A stretch of DNA of 64,000 nucleotides from Paragordius varius (lineage: Eukaryota; Nematomorpha), in the NCBI GenBank assembly GCA_964247055.1, contig OZ176056.1, positions 6,758,001 through 6,822,000 on the forward strand, in the 5' to 3' direction. The notes beneath the pieces are model-generated. The model was not told where the DNA came from. It did not search any database and was given only the letters and a program-made list of their open reading frames with translations. Each line of letters begins with the position of its first letter. Positions within the stretch are counted from its first letter, which is position 1. A program made the position numbers and the translations under genes. Of this stretch, positions 1 through 13,700 are shown piece after piece.

Positions 1-3000
1 TTTGATATGACAAGGTATAAATACGCAAATGATAAAAGCCATACAATGACTTTCATAAAAATTAATTTAATTGGATTTGCAATCCAAAATTTATTAATTA
101 AATCAGTGTTTGAACAAAAAATCAATATATTTTAAAATAGTAATTAATGCACATACGACAAAAATATTAATTGATAAACACGTTAGTTAAACTTTAATCT
201 TGTATTTACTGTAATAATTAAATTACTTAGGTTAATGTTCTCTCTGACAATGGGCCAATTTTTATTCCATGGTAGGCACATCATAGGCAAAAATATATAT
301 TAAAATATATGCAAAATTATCATCTGCACTGAAATATCTATAGGCTATAAAACCTTCAACTAAAATTATATAGTCAAAAGATAAAATGAAGTAAAAATGT
401 TGTTAATTTAAATTGTGTACATTAATCCAATTTATTCAAGATTCCTATAATAGGTAGAAATTCAAAATTCAATGTTAAACCAAAAATAAACTAAAATTGA
501 AATAAATTAAAACATTTGTACACATATTGCAGTTAGTGTTATTAATATTATAAGTAAAATCAGCTGTTTGTTTCAATTGAATTTAGTACTAATTTACTAT
601 AAAAAAGATTATTAAAAGAAAACTTTATCTTTTATATATTTTAATCATGAATGTACTTAGTCAAAAAAACCTATAAAATTATTTACCAGTTTAAAGCTCT
701 GGTTTAAGTATTAAAAAACATTTCCAAGCATTATACAATTTTTAAAATTTTTATAATTATAGGATTTATAACGTTTGAAATATTGTCAAAACAAAGCAGA
801 CAAATATATAAAAAATATGAAAGTTTTCTGTATCCTCGCCCGTCAAAATTAAAACTCAGGGTACTTGTTTTAAAAGTAAAAATGCCCACCAATGAATTCA
901 GCAAAATAAACAATATTTTTTTCAATTGAACTCTTTTATTATGAAATGCTTTGGTGCTTTCAAATTAAATCGATTCAATGATTTTTTTATTAGCTGAACA
1001 TTACCTTTTATCAATAATATTAAAAAGGAAACATCTTAAACATATGTACATCGAGAGATATACTGCTACTATTACGGCACAATATTTTCATTTTTTATTT
1101 ACATTGTAAAAAACTAACATTAAAAATGAAAATAATTCTCTTTGTGAAATTTGTTTTGTGGGAAAATAAATAATGATTATGATGCGTTTAACAGAAAATG
1201 TGGGGGTAAATGATTATATCAGCTGATTGTTTAAGTTGTTTTGTGATGTATCTTTTTTAGAAAACTTATAAGTTGCTTAATACACCATTTACACTTCGAA
1301 ATCCTCCTGCCTGGAACAATTCAAATTCGCCCTAAAAATGTTTTTTTAGGATTAAAAATTACCTATTTCTATTTATAATTGAAATTTCGTCTAAAAGAAA
1401 TGATACTGAAAAAAAAATAAGCTATGCCATACGGATATATTTTATATTACTGATGAGTTATATTAGCCTGAAAATACATAATTTCTTTTTAGGATGAATA
1501 TGAATTGTTCAAGGGTGACTTTAAATTTTAAATGGTATATATAAATTAAATGTTTGATAAATATATTAGCCGTGCCATATAACGCGTCATTCTCTTGTCT
1601 TTCGATTAAGTACAGCGTTGTCCAAATATACAAAACTTAAAAAGTATCTATATAATATATGGCCATTATATATAATATTTAAAAAAATTGAAACAATTTT
1701 CATCTCGTTTATCGGTCTAAACACTGGCAAATAAAATGACTTTATAATGCTTTTATTCAGCAAATTTTTGATAAATTATTTTAAAAAAGCCTTTGCAAAC
1801 ATTAAACTATAGAGATAAACTGAATAAAAAACTCTATACTTTATATAAACTTAATGATTGATATTGGATTATAATCCAATTTAGATAAATCTTATTCAAT
1901 TTTATTAAAAATTTAAATTGTGGCTCGAAAAATCCCTAATAAAATATTAAAGGGAATATATATAAATGAAAATAAAAATGTTACTCCTTCTGTATGTTTC
2001 GTTCGTCCCATACATTAAAACTGCCATTTTACAAATACGATTATAATTTTACATTATTACATAATTTTATACATATGTTTATAAAGTGACCTGACTACTC
2101 TGAGCGCATTTATAAATCGAAAATCTCCTTTGTTGTATTTGGTTGGCTCACACGTTTTCCGGATAATTGCGTCAAAGCCATTAACACTTTTATAAATGTG
2201 TAGTGGGGGAAATGGTTGTTTAAAATAACTTCTTTTGGTAGAGGCAAACTTAAACTTTGGGTTTTGCGCATTCTCATATTGCATCTGAGATCGAGTTCAG
2301 AAACTTTCCTGAATTTACACGAGGCAGGGTTAATCATCAAAGAACAATTAAGAGAGTAAGGTCGGTAAATTTTTATAAGAAATGTTTGTGGTCATTAATG
2401 ATTTAATTGTGATTGGGCAGCAAGTTTCCTGGAAAAATGCTGACTAAGTACGAATTTTTCGTTTGGAAACGTCGGATAAAAGTCTAGCTGACATTTAATG
2501 TTAAAAGTTGCTTATCTATAATCTTTAATTTCATAAGACATATATGGGCCATTAAGAAAATTACATAATTGGTCAATATTTTTGGATCATCAGTTTGGCA
2601 AACTTGATTATAAGGGAGAAGTTGGGGGAGGCAAACACAGAGGCTTGTTAAAAATGGCACCCAATTATGTTAACGCTTAAAATGAATGATCTTTTCCATA
2701 TTGCAATGGGTTTCTCAATTTTTTTGGAAACTGAATTCAAAGACACAAATTTTGGGCACTTATATTTTTCCGAAAAGTCCCTTTTTTACACGTGAACGGG
2801 CATAGGACACCATATAATTTAAAAATAGTTTGTCATTTATAAATTTTTAATGCACCTACATGCTTTCCTAAAAACGGCTTCACAGCCATTTCCTTTAATA
2901 TTTATAATATAAAGATTTAAGCCTGAGTGACAAAAACACTATAAAAGTCCTAATATAAATATTTTAGATGTAATATGTCAAAACAAATTTTGCATTTATA

Positions 3001-4946
3001 GGACGAATCTTAATTGTTAGTAAAGTTTTTACAGATAAGATGAACATTGTCGAACTGTATATATTTTATTTAGTAAAAAAGGTCCCCATTAGAATAGCTA
3101 TATAGATGTTTAAACGATATTGAATGACAAATAGTTGACATTTTGAATATATATTTATATATATATTTATACATAGCATAACATCCTGTTTTAAAAATAT
3201 TTCAATAATTTAATTATTAAAAAATTTATTGATTTTTTTTTACTTTTTTATAATAATAATTTTACCCTTATATATTATCCACATATTTTATTAAATAAAC
3301 CATTTTTTGATCATCATGTTTTCTCGTATAAGTACGAAAAATGAAAAAAAAATATTAAAACCAAAAAAAGTGAAATATATATTTTTACGCATTGGAATAT
3401 GCTCTACATTATTGATTTTTGATTATTATTAGATTTCTAAGTATATATAAGAGCTTTTCTAAAATTTTGCACACGTTATTGTATTTATATTTAATTTTTG
3501 GATATGTCGTAAAATCTTCTTGAATAGGTCAACATGAAAACACTTGAAAAGCTATCTATTCACAACAAGAGAATTTTAAAAATGATAAAATAATAAAAAA
3601 CTACATTTTTGGCATGAATAAAAAAAAGCACCATCTTTACCTTGAAAATATCGATCGAAATTTTTTTTTGATTAGCAGTAAAACAACCATTTTTTATAGT
3701 ATGACCATAGATGTATATATTATAAAAAAGTTATATTTAGTTGACTTTTTTCTAATCTAATTAAAATTTTGATATTTAATTTAGCATTTATCAAACTATT
3801 TATAGAATTTTAAAAACTTAGATCCATAATTATAAAAAGTGTCCTTCTGTTTCACTGTAATTGAGTTTGATTTAAAAAATTTTAAATTATACCTTGTCTT
3901 AGACAGGCAAATCAAAGCATCAAAAAATATAATTTTTGGACTCATTTCAACTACAAACAAATCAGGGTTTTATAATATTATTTTTATTTTTTGCTCTTTA
4001 GTATTAATTTATAAAAGTTCAGTGAGCTTCCATTCAAAATTTGTCGAATAAATTAAGTATGATCTATACTTTACTCAAACATGCAAGGATTTGAAAAATT
4101 ACCATTATAAAATGGTTTTTTTTAAACTATCTACTAAATTTATTTGTAACAATGCAATATCTATGGTCCATACATAATTTAAAGTAAATCGATGGAGAAA
4201 ATAACTACTATGCTTAAAAAGAGATAATATTTGCTCAATGTGTATATATCTATATCAATGTATATATGAATATCAATATATTATGATAGCAATTTATAGT
4301 GCAAAAAATTTTTTACGCCTAATGTATCTCTATAGCGTGTGACAGTTTGCCATATATATTAAAAGCTTTTCTGGAATTTATTTTACCAATAACTACTGCC
4401 TTTTTATTGGAGAATATATATATGTATATATATATATATATTATATTTTTTACATTATGTTGCTTAACAAAATTTGTAGATATTAATAATTTTTAGTTAG
4501 TTTTATACAATTTGCCACACTATTTAATTTTATGTTTCATTCAAAGATTTTTTCCCAAGTTAATAAACACTCCGTTGTCGCGATTTGGATTATCCAAGTA
4601 TTGTCAAATTTTGTTTACCCAGCCAAATTATTAATTAGTAAAATTCAAAGAAACCATTTAGGCTTTCCCTCTTTAATGTGAAACAATGTTATTAATTGAA
4701 TTAAATACATCCAGGACAAATTCTAAAACTTGCTTTCCCACCGTTTCAAATATTAGAGAAAAATGATAAATAAATAATCTGTATTCTCTCTCGGAAGTTC
4801 TATAGTAATAAATTTATGACATCAAAATGCAGAATCATTTTTCCGAAAAAAAAACAATTTACTAAATGATATTGATAACAATATTATATTAACGTCATTG
4901 AAAAATATTGGAAAAAAAACGTAACAGCAAAGGTAATATTGCAAAA
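1..4946. other. AT-rich gene-poor stretch upstream of Syt1
   Basis: I see no convincing gene here. Open frames are short and of low complexity. The stretch at about 1970-2800 is somewhat less AT-rich and holds two overlapping minus-strand open frames of 75-76 codons without recognisable domains. One MITE lies at 1282-1538. The last few hundred bases should contain the 5' UTR and promoter of the synaptotagmin gene, but I cannot pick out a core promoter with confidence in sequence this AT-rich. Confidence 0.5.
1282..1538. mobile_element. MITE, ATACCATTT family, copy 1
   Basis: Both ends match the family consensus in inverted orientation. The left end reads ACACCATTTACACTTC and is followed by AACAATTCAAATTCGCCCT. 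The right end carries GAATTGTTCAAGGGTGA and finishes in AAATGGTAT. The interior includes the family-typical segment around GAGTTATATTAGCCTGAAAA. It has no coding capacity. Related copies or ends lie at 44159, 45930, 48720, 54415, 58841 and 63783. Confidence 0.75.
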
Positions 4947-6786
4947 ATGAAAACAGAATTTAACAAAGGAGCTATATGTACAAATTTAGTGCTATCACAC
5001 GTTAATATAAATAATAACACAAGGCAGCAGAATCAAAGGCATGTACAAAATATCAATAAACCGTTTTTATCGCCGCTTACAAGGAAAAAATTATCACATT
5101 CACCTAATATTGCATATTTTACATCTAATTTATTAAATCGAAATAACAGGGGTACACAACATCCCAAACATATTGATTCAAAGATTGGAAAAGTTAGATT
5201 TCATGATATAATAAAACATATCCAACGCAAAAAAATTATTTATCATTCAACACAAGGCTGGCCTCGATTAGTGAAACGAAATGTACCTCGTAATACATTT
5301 GTTGCCATATACGATGATGAGTATACTTATGGAAAAACAATTCCAATTAATCTCTCAACCACGACGCCAAAAAGCACCCCATCTAAATATTCAAGCCCGC
5401 CATCTCAGCTAAACAAACCCAATTCCGAAACATCTAAAACATTAAATCCAAAATTTACTGGCAAGTATATTAAAAGGAAAAAAATTATTGTAGGTAAAAC
5501 AACCACTTTACCAAACCTTCATACCATTAGTACTAATAGGCCCATACTTAGACGGATTAAAGTTAAAAAAATTAAACATATTCCATTTGCCACAACCATT
5601 AACGAAGAGTTTTTAACTACCGAAAATTTATTGTATGAAAATGGCACCGAGGAATCAGATGACAAAAATTTGCCAAATGAAAATAATCAAAACCAGGAAT
5701 CTGAAGAAGATAATAAATTAGAATCCTATACCGAAACTAATAAAGGTTCCAATCCAGAACAAGAAGAATTAGAGGAGGAGGAACAGACGGAACAACCGGT
5801 TATTAGACGAATCAAAAAAATTCGGGTTATTCGAAAAAAGAAACCAGAAAACTCTAAAGCAACAGAAGATATAGAAACTGAAAATCAGGGAGAAGAATTC
5901 TCTAAACCAACAGTCAAAGTAGTAAAATATAAACCCAAAAAACCTATTCGCCGGTCAACTATTATCGCAATTAAGGGTGAACGGTTAGCCACTTTAGTTA
6001 CACCTGAATACGCACAAAAAGTTTTTCCATCCTTAGGTTCCGAGCAAAACAAAAGTGGAGAAAATAAGCCTATTATAACGGCAACTACCAAATACATAAA
6101 TAAAGAAGGAAAAATGGTTATTCGCAAGAAAATTATTCGAAAAATAAAATTAACGCCTACCACGCCATTCGTTAGTGAATACGGCGTGAAAACTAGTAAC
6201 CCCAACATTGAATATGTCCCTGAAGGTGTTTTAGACGATGTAAACGAAAATCGACAACAATCTATGCCAGAGCAAGAAGAACCATATGGAGAAAATAATT
6301 TTGAGCCTAAGCCATTAAATGAGGCATCTACCTTGCGTCCCGAAACCGCTATGTACCGTAACATGATGCAAAACAACCAACCGAATCTGGGAATCATGGC
6401 GGCTATCCCCTCAAACGGTGCTATAGAAGAGATATTAATTACCAAACCACCCAAAGGGGCACGTAATAAGCTACCATCTTACAAAAACTATCAACAGTAT
6501 GCCTTGCAGCAACTGCCTACGAAAACAGATTTAGAGGCCCAACAATCGCAATCGTTTCAAATGACAAATCAAAGACCATCCGCCAGATCCGGAAAAATTC
6601 GTATGATCACTCCAGAAGATATTGAAGCACCTGTAGGATACGAGGAAATTCAGAAAAAAATAACAATAGCACCACCGGCATCAGCCAAGATTGGACAAAC
6701 GGCGAAGTCTCAAAAAGCGCCAGCTCATCATATGAGTGGCCAAGAATTCGCTCAAAAGCTTTTGAAGGCCAGTAAAAAAATACCAT
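4947..6786 (+). other. Syt1 exon 1: ~613-residue luminal region
   Basis: One uninterrupted exon is rich in Lys, Asn, Thr, Pro and Glu and has no signal peptide or known domain. It ends at a consensus donor (T|GTAAGT, 6786/6787), phase 1. This joins in frame to the membrane exon at 7138, giving KASKKIP-LPPWALV, the same place where fly Syt1 enters its membrane segment. About six loosely repeated basic patches rich in Ile, Arg and Lys recur: [64 protein letters not shown]. They are separated by acidic or Thr/Pro-rich stretches. The open frame also has a near-cognate TTG at 4908, but the first ATG is at 4947. An upstream non-coding or coding exon cannot be excluded. Confidence 0.7.
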
Positions 6787-8912
6787 GTAAGTCTTTTCTC
6801 CTTATTGTTGAATTTTATATATAAAGCATACTCATCCTTTTTATGCGATAAAATTATTTGGCTATCAATAATAATAAGAAAACGTTTTAATAGGCAATAT
6901 ATTTCAAGCTCATTTCCTGGCACTTTAACAATAGATTTTGACCACTACAATAAACCTTTTCGAAAATTATGGGTTCAATTATTAAAAACAAAATTTTTAT
7001 ATCGCAATTATTCTCATTTTTATCTGATAATATTTAAAATCTACCCTTGAATGTATGTTAACATAAAAAATCAATAAGTATCTCTGTTAAAGTACAACAC
7101 CAATTATGTACTTATATATGTTATGTAATGATAATAGTACCCCCTTGGGCATTGGTTGGTATAGTTGCTTTGTGCATTCTATTTGCTCTGTGTTGCTTAT
7201 ACTATTCATGTCGCAAACTTTTCCGCAAACGCAAAAAGGAAGGCAAAAAAGGACTCAAGGGTATAGTAGATCTAAAACAAGTGCAAGTCTTAGGAACTGG
7301 GCTTAAGGAAAAAGTAACTATGATATCTTACTCAATTTTTTTTTAAAACTAATATATCCGTTGTAATGATAAATAAAGGCGACTCAACCAGAACTACAAG
7401 ACTTAAAACCAAAACAAGTCATTCCAAGCGAGGAGGAAGAAGTGAAGTCAGATAAATCCCCAAAATATTTGGGAAAACTTAAATACAAACTTGATTACGA
7501 TTTCCAACAAAATCAGGTTACCATTCCTTCCATTAAAATTTTGTGTGTTGAATTTTTGTTAAAACGGTATTAATTAGTCCGAATATTTCTATATATGTTT
7601 CATTAAAAATCATTTAGCTCGCAGTAACGGTTAAAGAAGCCGTAGATTTACCAGGAATGGATATTTCAGGAACTTCCGATCCATATGTCAAGGTTTACCT
7701 CATGCCTGACAAGAAGAAAAAATTTGAGACCAAAGTTCACCGGAAAACACTCAATCCCATATTCAACGAGACGTTTGTTTTTAAGGTTAAATTTGATTTG
7801 ATATATATTTACGTTTTTAATCAAGGTGTCCTTACAAAAATAAAAAAGATGTTGCGTGCGCTTATAGGTTCCTTATTCCGAATTGGCGGGAAAAACTCTC
7901 ATATTTGCTGTTTATGATTTCGATCGCTTTTCCAAACACGATCAAATCGGGGAAGTTCGTTTACCACTCAAGCAAATAGATTTGGGCCAAATAGTCGAAG
8001 AAGAAAAGGAAATTACATCTGCACAGGTGGAGGAAGGGAAGGTTAATACCTAGTTTTGAAACAACCCTTTTATTTGATAAATAGTTATACATTTTCAAAA
8101 TTTTTCATATCTTCTTCCATATACAAAAGAATCAATTGGGTGACATATGCTTTTCACTCCGATATGTCCCTACCGCTGGAAAACTAACGATTGTGATTTT
8201 GGAGGCTAAAAATCTCAAAAAAATGGACGTTGGTGGATTATCAGGTATATAAGCCAAATCTTTATATATAATTCCATTAATAATAGAAATATCGCATATA
8301 TAATGTAATTTATAATGGGCAGATCCATATGTAAAGATTGCCTTAATGCAAAATGGTAAAAGACTCAAAAAGAAAAAGACAAGCATCAAAAAATGTACCC
8401 TCAATCCATACTACAATGAATCATTCACTTTTGAAGTTCCTTTCGAACAAATACAAGTATCATAATGAATTTTTTTTGTGCATTAAATGGTTAAATACAA
8501 TATGCACATTTATGTTGGTAATTATACATTTTTGACTGATTGTCAATACAGTAGCCCATGGTTAAAAACAACAACTGGTTATTGTTATGTTTTATTTATT
8601 ATATAACAAAACTTGTTTTATATCATATGATACTGTATTTCCAATTGGTCAACAATAATGTAAATTGGCTGTCAGATAAAGTGGATACTGTAAATTTAAT
8701 TTTTTTTTACTATTCTTATGTGAAATGGGTAGAAAGTCTCCCTAGTCATAACTGTGATAGATTATGACCGAATCGGTTCTTCAGAAGCTATTGGGCGAGT
8801 CGTTTTAGGCTGTAACGCTAAAGGGGCGGAATTGCGTCATTGGAGCGATATGTTGGCCCAACCGCGAAGACCCATTGCACTTTGGCATACTCTTCAAGAT
8901 ATTGATGAATAA
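4947..8912 (+). CDS. Syt1: Synaptotagmin-1, with very long luminal domain
   Basis: Synaptic-vesicle calcium sensor for neurotransmitter release; the two C2 domains bind Ca2+, SNAREs and acidic membrane. Exons, from splice sites and phase: 4947-6786, 7138-7313, 7379-7516, 7618-7785, 7868-8041, 8130-8244, 8323-8456, 8733-8912 (974 residues). Order: luminal residues 1 to ~613; LPPW then a membrane segment at ~618-638 followed by CCLYYSC (palmitoylation-type cysteines) and a basic stop-transfer; linker; C2A ~700-822 with [20 protein letters not shown] and [15 protein letters not shown]2B ~835-965 with [20 protein letters not shown], the polybasic [13 protein letters not shown], and [18 protein letters not shown]. 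The C2 aspartates are in the expected places; the last C2B loop has Glu (GSSEAIG) as in insects. Introns are 65-351 bp. The first ATG after an in-frame stop at 4899 was chosen as start. The C2A end is unusual (EEEKEI where flies have EEWRDL), and the C terminus is short (QDIDE). The C2 part is certain; the exon 1 join is inferred. Confidence 0.92.
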
Positions 8913-10760
8913 GGAAATCAAAGGAAAATACTGGAAAATATATAAAGTTTTAAGTAAAAAAGAGCTGTTTTATAACGTTTAAAATTAATATGTCACGTTA
9001 ATTATTCTATTATAATTTTTATTTTAAAAAGACCGATAAATGTATCAGTTTACCATTAAATATAATTTAAATTTTTTCGACATAATTTATGTATCTCTTA
9101 TATATATATATATTGTTGTCAATCAATGTATTTATAAAATATAATGCTTCAAAATAATAAATACTATATATGCTTGTCCATATTGCTGTTTTTGAAATAT
9201 ATTTGTAGAACTAATTTGTTAAATAATCTAATTAATAAGAAACAGAGAAAAAAGGCAAATTAAGTGTTGTTAAAAAGTATTGTTTAAGTAGCGATATTTT
9301 TTATGGTTATAATATACCATGGTATGAGAATTTACGGGGCAGCGCAACTCTTTTTGTATAGCAAACATTTTATTAAACAAAATAAATGACGGTTAAGGAA
9401 CCGAAAAAATGGAAAATACCAAAATACACCAGAGAGCTAATTATATTTTGGCTTATTTTTTGGACATGCAGCAAAACGCTTAATATCATATGTTAAAATT
9501 ATGTTTTGCACAAAAATGCACTACAAAGTTTCCACAATTTTGGATTCACAACTCATTTTTGCAGTTTTATTTGGTGCTTCACTCCAGTACCCAACGGTAA
9601 ATTTGTAAAACGTAAATTGAAAAGTTATAACAATGGTTATTTAAAAAAATTAAAGTCATTGTTTTATACAATTTTATATTTTAATATATTCACTGGTAAA
9701 TATTATACCAAAAATAGACACGGCTATAATTTGTTTAAAAAAAAGCACAAATTAACTGAAAATTACTGAATAATGGATAATTTAAAATCTCAAAAACAAT
9801 TGGAAGTAATTTACCTATTTAATTATGTTGCTTAAATATATATGTTTAAATATTTTTACAAATGCACGATTTAAATCTTAAGGCTAAAAGCCAATCCGCT
9901 GTTTAATAAACTGCATTGATCATCCATTTAATAGAGTGAGTTTAACACCCCCAATTTTTAGGAATCACAAAAGTCTAATAACTTAAACTTTGTTAAATAT
10001 TTTGTAAAAAATTGCTTTAAACATTTAATAACGTCAATAATAAAAATAAAACATTTTAACAATTTGCAAATTTTTTGGTTATCACATAATTAATTCTATT
10101 TCCAAGATCATAAGTTTGATTGGGTAAAAGGTGGATAGATACGAGAAAAACATTTTGCAATACAAAAGTTGATATGGGGTCATGATTTGGGTTGATATCG
10201 TAAAATGCTTGAACGGCCAAATAATTGCTTCTTTGAACATATTCAATCTAATAATGGCATGAATAATTATGATTTAAAAAATTAAATAATTATCAAAATT
10301 AGCTATGTGTTTCGGGTATTTTAACGTTTAAGATTAGTGAAAAAATTTGGAAATACAGTGTGGTTTAAATGATAAAATTAGAAGAATAATAATAGCCCCC
10401 ATACAGGCTTTTTGAAGCATTTAATCAGAATAACCTAAGAACAGTAATATCAAAAACTTGATTTAACATATGTTTATGGTCATTCGGTTATACAGAAAAG
10501 ATTTTAAACTTTTTCCCTTTATTTAGATGTATTTAATTGTTTTTAGTTCCATAGCACTTTGATAACGCAGCAAAGGCGTCACCAGATTGGGTACCATTAT
10601 AATATATTTTATAATAGCCGAGTTTTACAGAATAAGTATTCAAAAAAATACCTGTAGAACCTGTTCGGCAAACGGTATAAACAATATTTCTATGTTTTTA
10701 TAATGTAGGTTGTAAATCTTGATATAATTTCCAATGTTGCAATTGATATGTGCAGGGCGG
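8913..10760. other. Intergenic between Syt1 and gene A
   Basis: Syt1 (+) and gene A (-) converge here, 3' end to 3' end, so the stretch should hold both 3' UTRs. A weak plus-strand open frame at 9506-9769 has no recognisable domain. I see no mobile-element ends. Confidence 0.5.
9156..9161 (+). promoter_or_regulatory. Possible polyadenylation signal of Syt1
   Basis: AATAAA lies 244 bp past the Syt1 stop codon. In sequence this AT-rich the hexamer is common by chance, so this is only the nearest plausible candidate. Confidence 0.25.
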
Positions 10761-13700
10761 TTAATTGCTACTTTGTAAAACTAATAATGCAAACACAAAT
10801 GAAATTAAAATTGACATACTTGTTATATGTTTATCAAAACATTGATATTTAAAAATATGTTGTATAGTTAATTTTACCAGTTTTGGTGGGTTATCAAATC
10901 CCCTTACACTTTCTGCGCCATAAACTAACATTGAGATACGCTTTAGCTGATATTCAGTTTCAATATCCATCAATCGAATAATATTTTCGTTAAAAAATAT
11001 TTTTGTTGTCATTTCAATAAAAATTTGGTCCTGGTATCCTAAGGCAGTCATGCGTCTAAAACTTGCATTCCTTTAATTTCATTATATATATAATAAATAA
11101 CGATGCTCTTTCATGGGTTTATTATTAGTAAATTTAAAAAAACAAATAATTATTATCAAATGGATCTATTGCTCCTGGGAATACGCCTTTATGTGGAATA
11201 TAAAAGATTGTAAAAATTGGAATCTATGATCTGCTCCCAGAATAAATGTGTAAGTACGGAATGGGAAAGAAGTAAGTTAGCGAAAAAATGGGACACTAGT
11301 TGACGCATTGCTGAAAATATAAACCACCCTGAAATAATTGCTTTGATGACCTAATTTTGGGGATGATCTTAACATCTTCAAATACGGGGCATACATTTTA
11401 ATACTTTAAAGGTGGGAAAAAAATAAAATGGTTTTTTATATGAATGAGTACTTTGTTAATTATGATTAATCAAAACATTTTTTCCTTATAATTTTAAGTT
11501 CAACTTTAACCGTGAAAATAATTTTCATTTATGGAATTAAAAATAGTCACGATGCTATAATATCGTTATTGTTTTGCTATCTTATAAATTTATATTATGT
11601 ATATTATAATTTATTGTTGTTGTTATAAGCTAGTCATGTAGTGACTCTTGGCTTTCTCATAAATTAGTGTTCTCCATTTTTGACGATCCTGTGCTTCTCT
11701 CAACAATTAAAGAAAAGTTCGGTTTGTTATTGATTTAAGCATGTCGATCCACCGCTTTTGGGGTCGGCCCCTTCTGCGGGTGCCATCTATCAACCCAAAA
11801 AGTAAGCTTTTTTCTAGCGAATCGGATCGCAGGATATGACCCAGATATTTTAGCTGTTTAAAGATTATTAAATCGTGAAGTAAAAATTTGGGTTTGATGA
11901 GGTTGAGGATATAAGAATTGGAGATGTGGGCTTTCCAGGAGATTCTCAATATTTTTCGAAAGCACTACAGTTGAAAAGAGTTTATGCGGGCTTTGTCAAT
12001 GGATTTGCATATCCATGATTTGGACCAATAAATTGCCACGGGGTATATCATCGCCTTCAGGATGGCAAGTTTGGTTGGAAGTCTTATGACCGACGAGTTC
12101 TAATTTTGGACAGTTTACCCATAGTAGCACGTCTCAAGCTAGCCGTGCTCGTATGCCGGGATCCGAGCTACCGTCGGATGTAATTATGGAGCCTAAATAT
12201 TTACAGTGATCGGTTAGTTCGATGGGGGAGTTATTGATTGTAAATGGTAGTTGTGGAGCGTTTAGGATCATTATTTTAGATTTAGCTGGGTTCAGCTTAA
12301 GACCCATCAAACTTGCTTCGATGGTGTTTAAAAGATAGGTCATGTCCGTGTGGGATTCTGACAAGAGAATGTGTCGTCGGCGGACCGGAGATTGCAAATA
12401 GTAAGACCACCCATCCGTGCCCCAATATGTTGGGGAAAGTTACAATTGCGTATTAAAGTTTCTGTGTATAAGTTAAATAGGAGGGGAGAAAGGACACATC
12501 CTTGTCTCACACCTCTGAGAATAGGAAACCAGTCGATGGGACCGAATTGGGTTTTAATCGCGGCTGTTTGTCTAGAATACAGCGATTGAAGTAAGAGTAC
12601 TATGTGCGGGGAAACTCCGGAGGATCGTAATATGCTCCATAGGCAGTCGTGGTTGATTGTATCAAATGCCATACTGAAGTCTAAAAAGCAGCAGTATAGA
12701 CTTTTCCCAAATTCATTGTATCTTCGAATTATTATATTAAGATTAACTATGTGATTAGTAGTGTTTCTCTTTGCTCTAAAGCCAGCCTGCACCTCAGATA
12801 TTTCATAGTCCAGCGAGGATGAGATTCTTTTGAGTATAATCTTGAGAAGAAGTTTGGATAGTTTATTAGTGATAGCGATCATTCTATAGTTCTGACAAAG
12901 ATGGGGATTTCCCTTTTTAAAAAAGGGTAGGAGAAAAGATTTAGTCCAATCATCCGGCCAAATACAGGTTGAAAAACTTTTTGTAAAAGCCCTGTTTAAT
13001 TATTTATGATTGAATTACGGGTTAAATTATTGGTATACATATCGCTATTTTAAAAATATTTTTTACAGTTAACTAAGCTAAAGAATATCTATATAGCAAT
13101 ACACTATTGTTAGATTAAAAATATATATTTATAGAAGATATATGCCCGAGGTGGCCAACCTTTTTTTACAATCGCTACCTTTTAAGGAGAAAATTTCACG
13201 CTGGCATTAATATTAAGTATTAAAAGATTTATTTTTCACTTACAAATGATGAATACACACCGTGTGCAAAAAAGAGGGTTAATTTTTTTTAAAATTTTTT
13301 TTCATGAGATGGCTTATGACGAGCGAATTCATTTGCCGCAAAATTTATTATTCGTTGACAACCTTTGAAATATTAAGAGAAAATCGAAATCGGGCAAAAA
13401 GTGAGAATTAAGGATAATTAAGTATATTGAGATATTATGATTTATTCATTTTAGGCTATATTTCTATATATAAATAGCCTAAAATCTATAGTTGGGATTC
13501 TACAAAATTCCAGCTAAAAAGATGGCGTATTCTTTTTTAACACCTAGAAGATAAAAATGTTTGTTAAAAAACTATATTAAAATATTTTTTTTAAATACTT
13601 ACTAGCTAAAAACTATTAAAAAAAATTTTAACATCCATTTCAGTAAAAAAACTTATATATCAAAATAACAAAATATATTGTTTTTTACATTATTTTCCCA

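Noticed and set aside
2057-2340. Two overlapping minus-strand frames of 75-76 codons upstream of Syt1.
   Set aside because: Slightly better composition than the surroundings, but no domain, no splice support and mutual overlap. I could not support either as a gene.
5885-6454. A 189-codon minus-strand open frame.
   Set aside because: It is the antisense shadow of the long Syt1 exon, which has matching splice sites and composition.
7106-7306. Plus-strand frame overlapping the Syt1 membrane exon.
   Set aside because: Alternative frame of the true exon 7138-7313.
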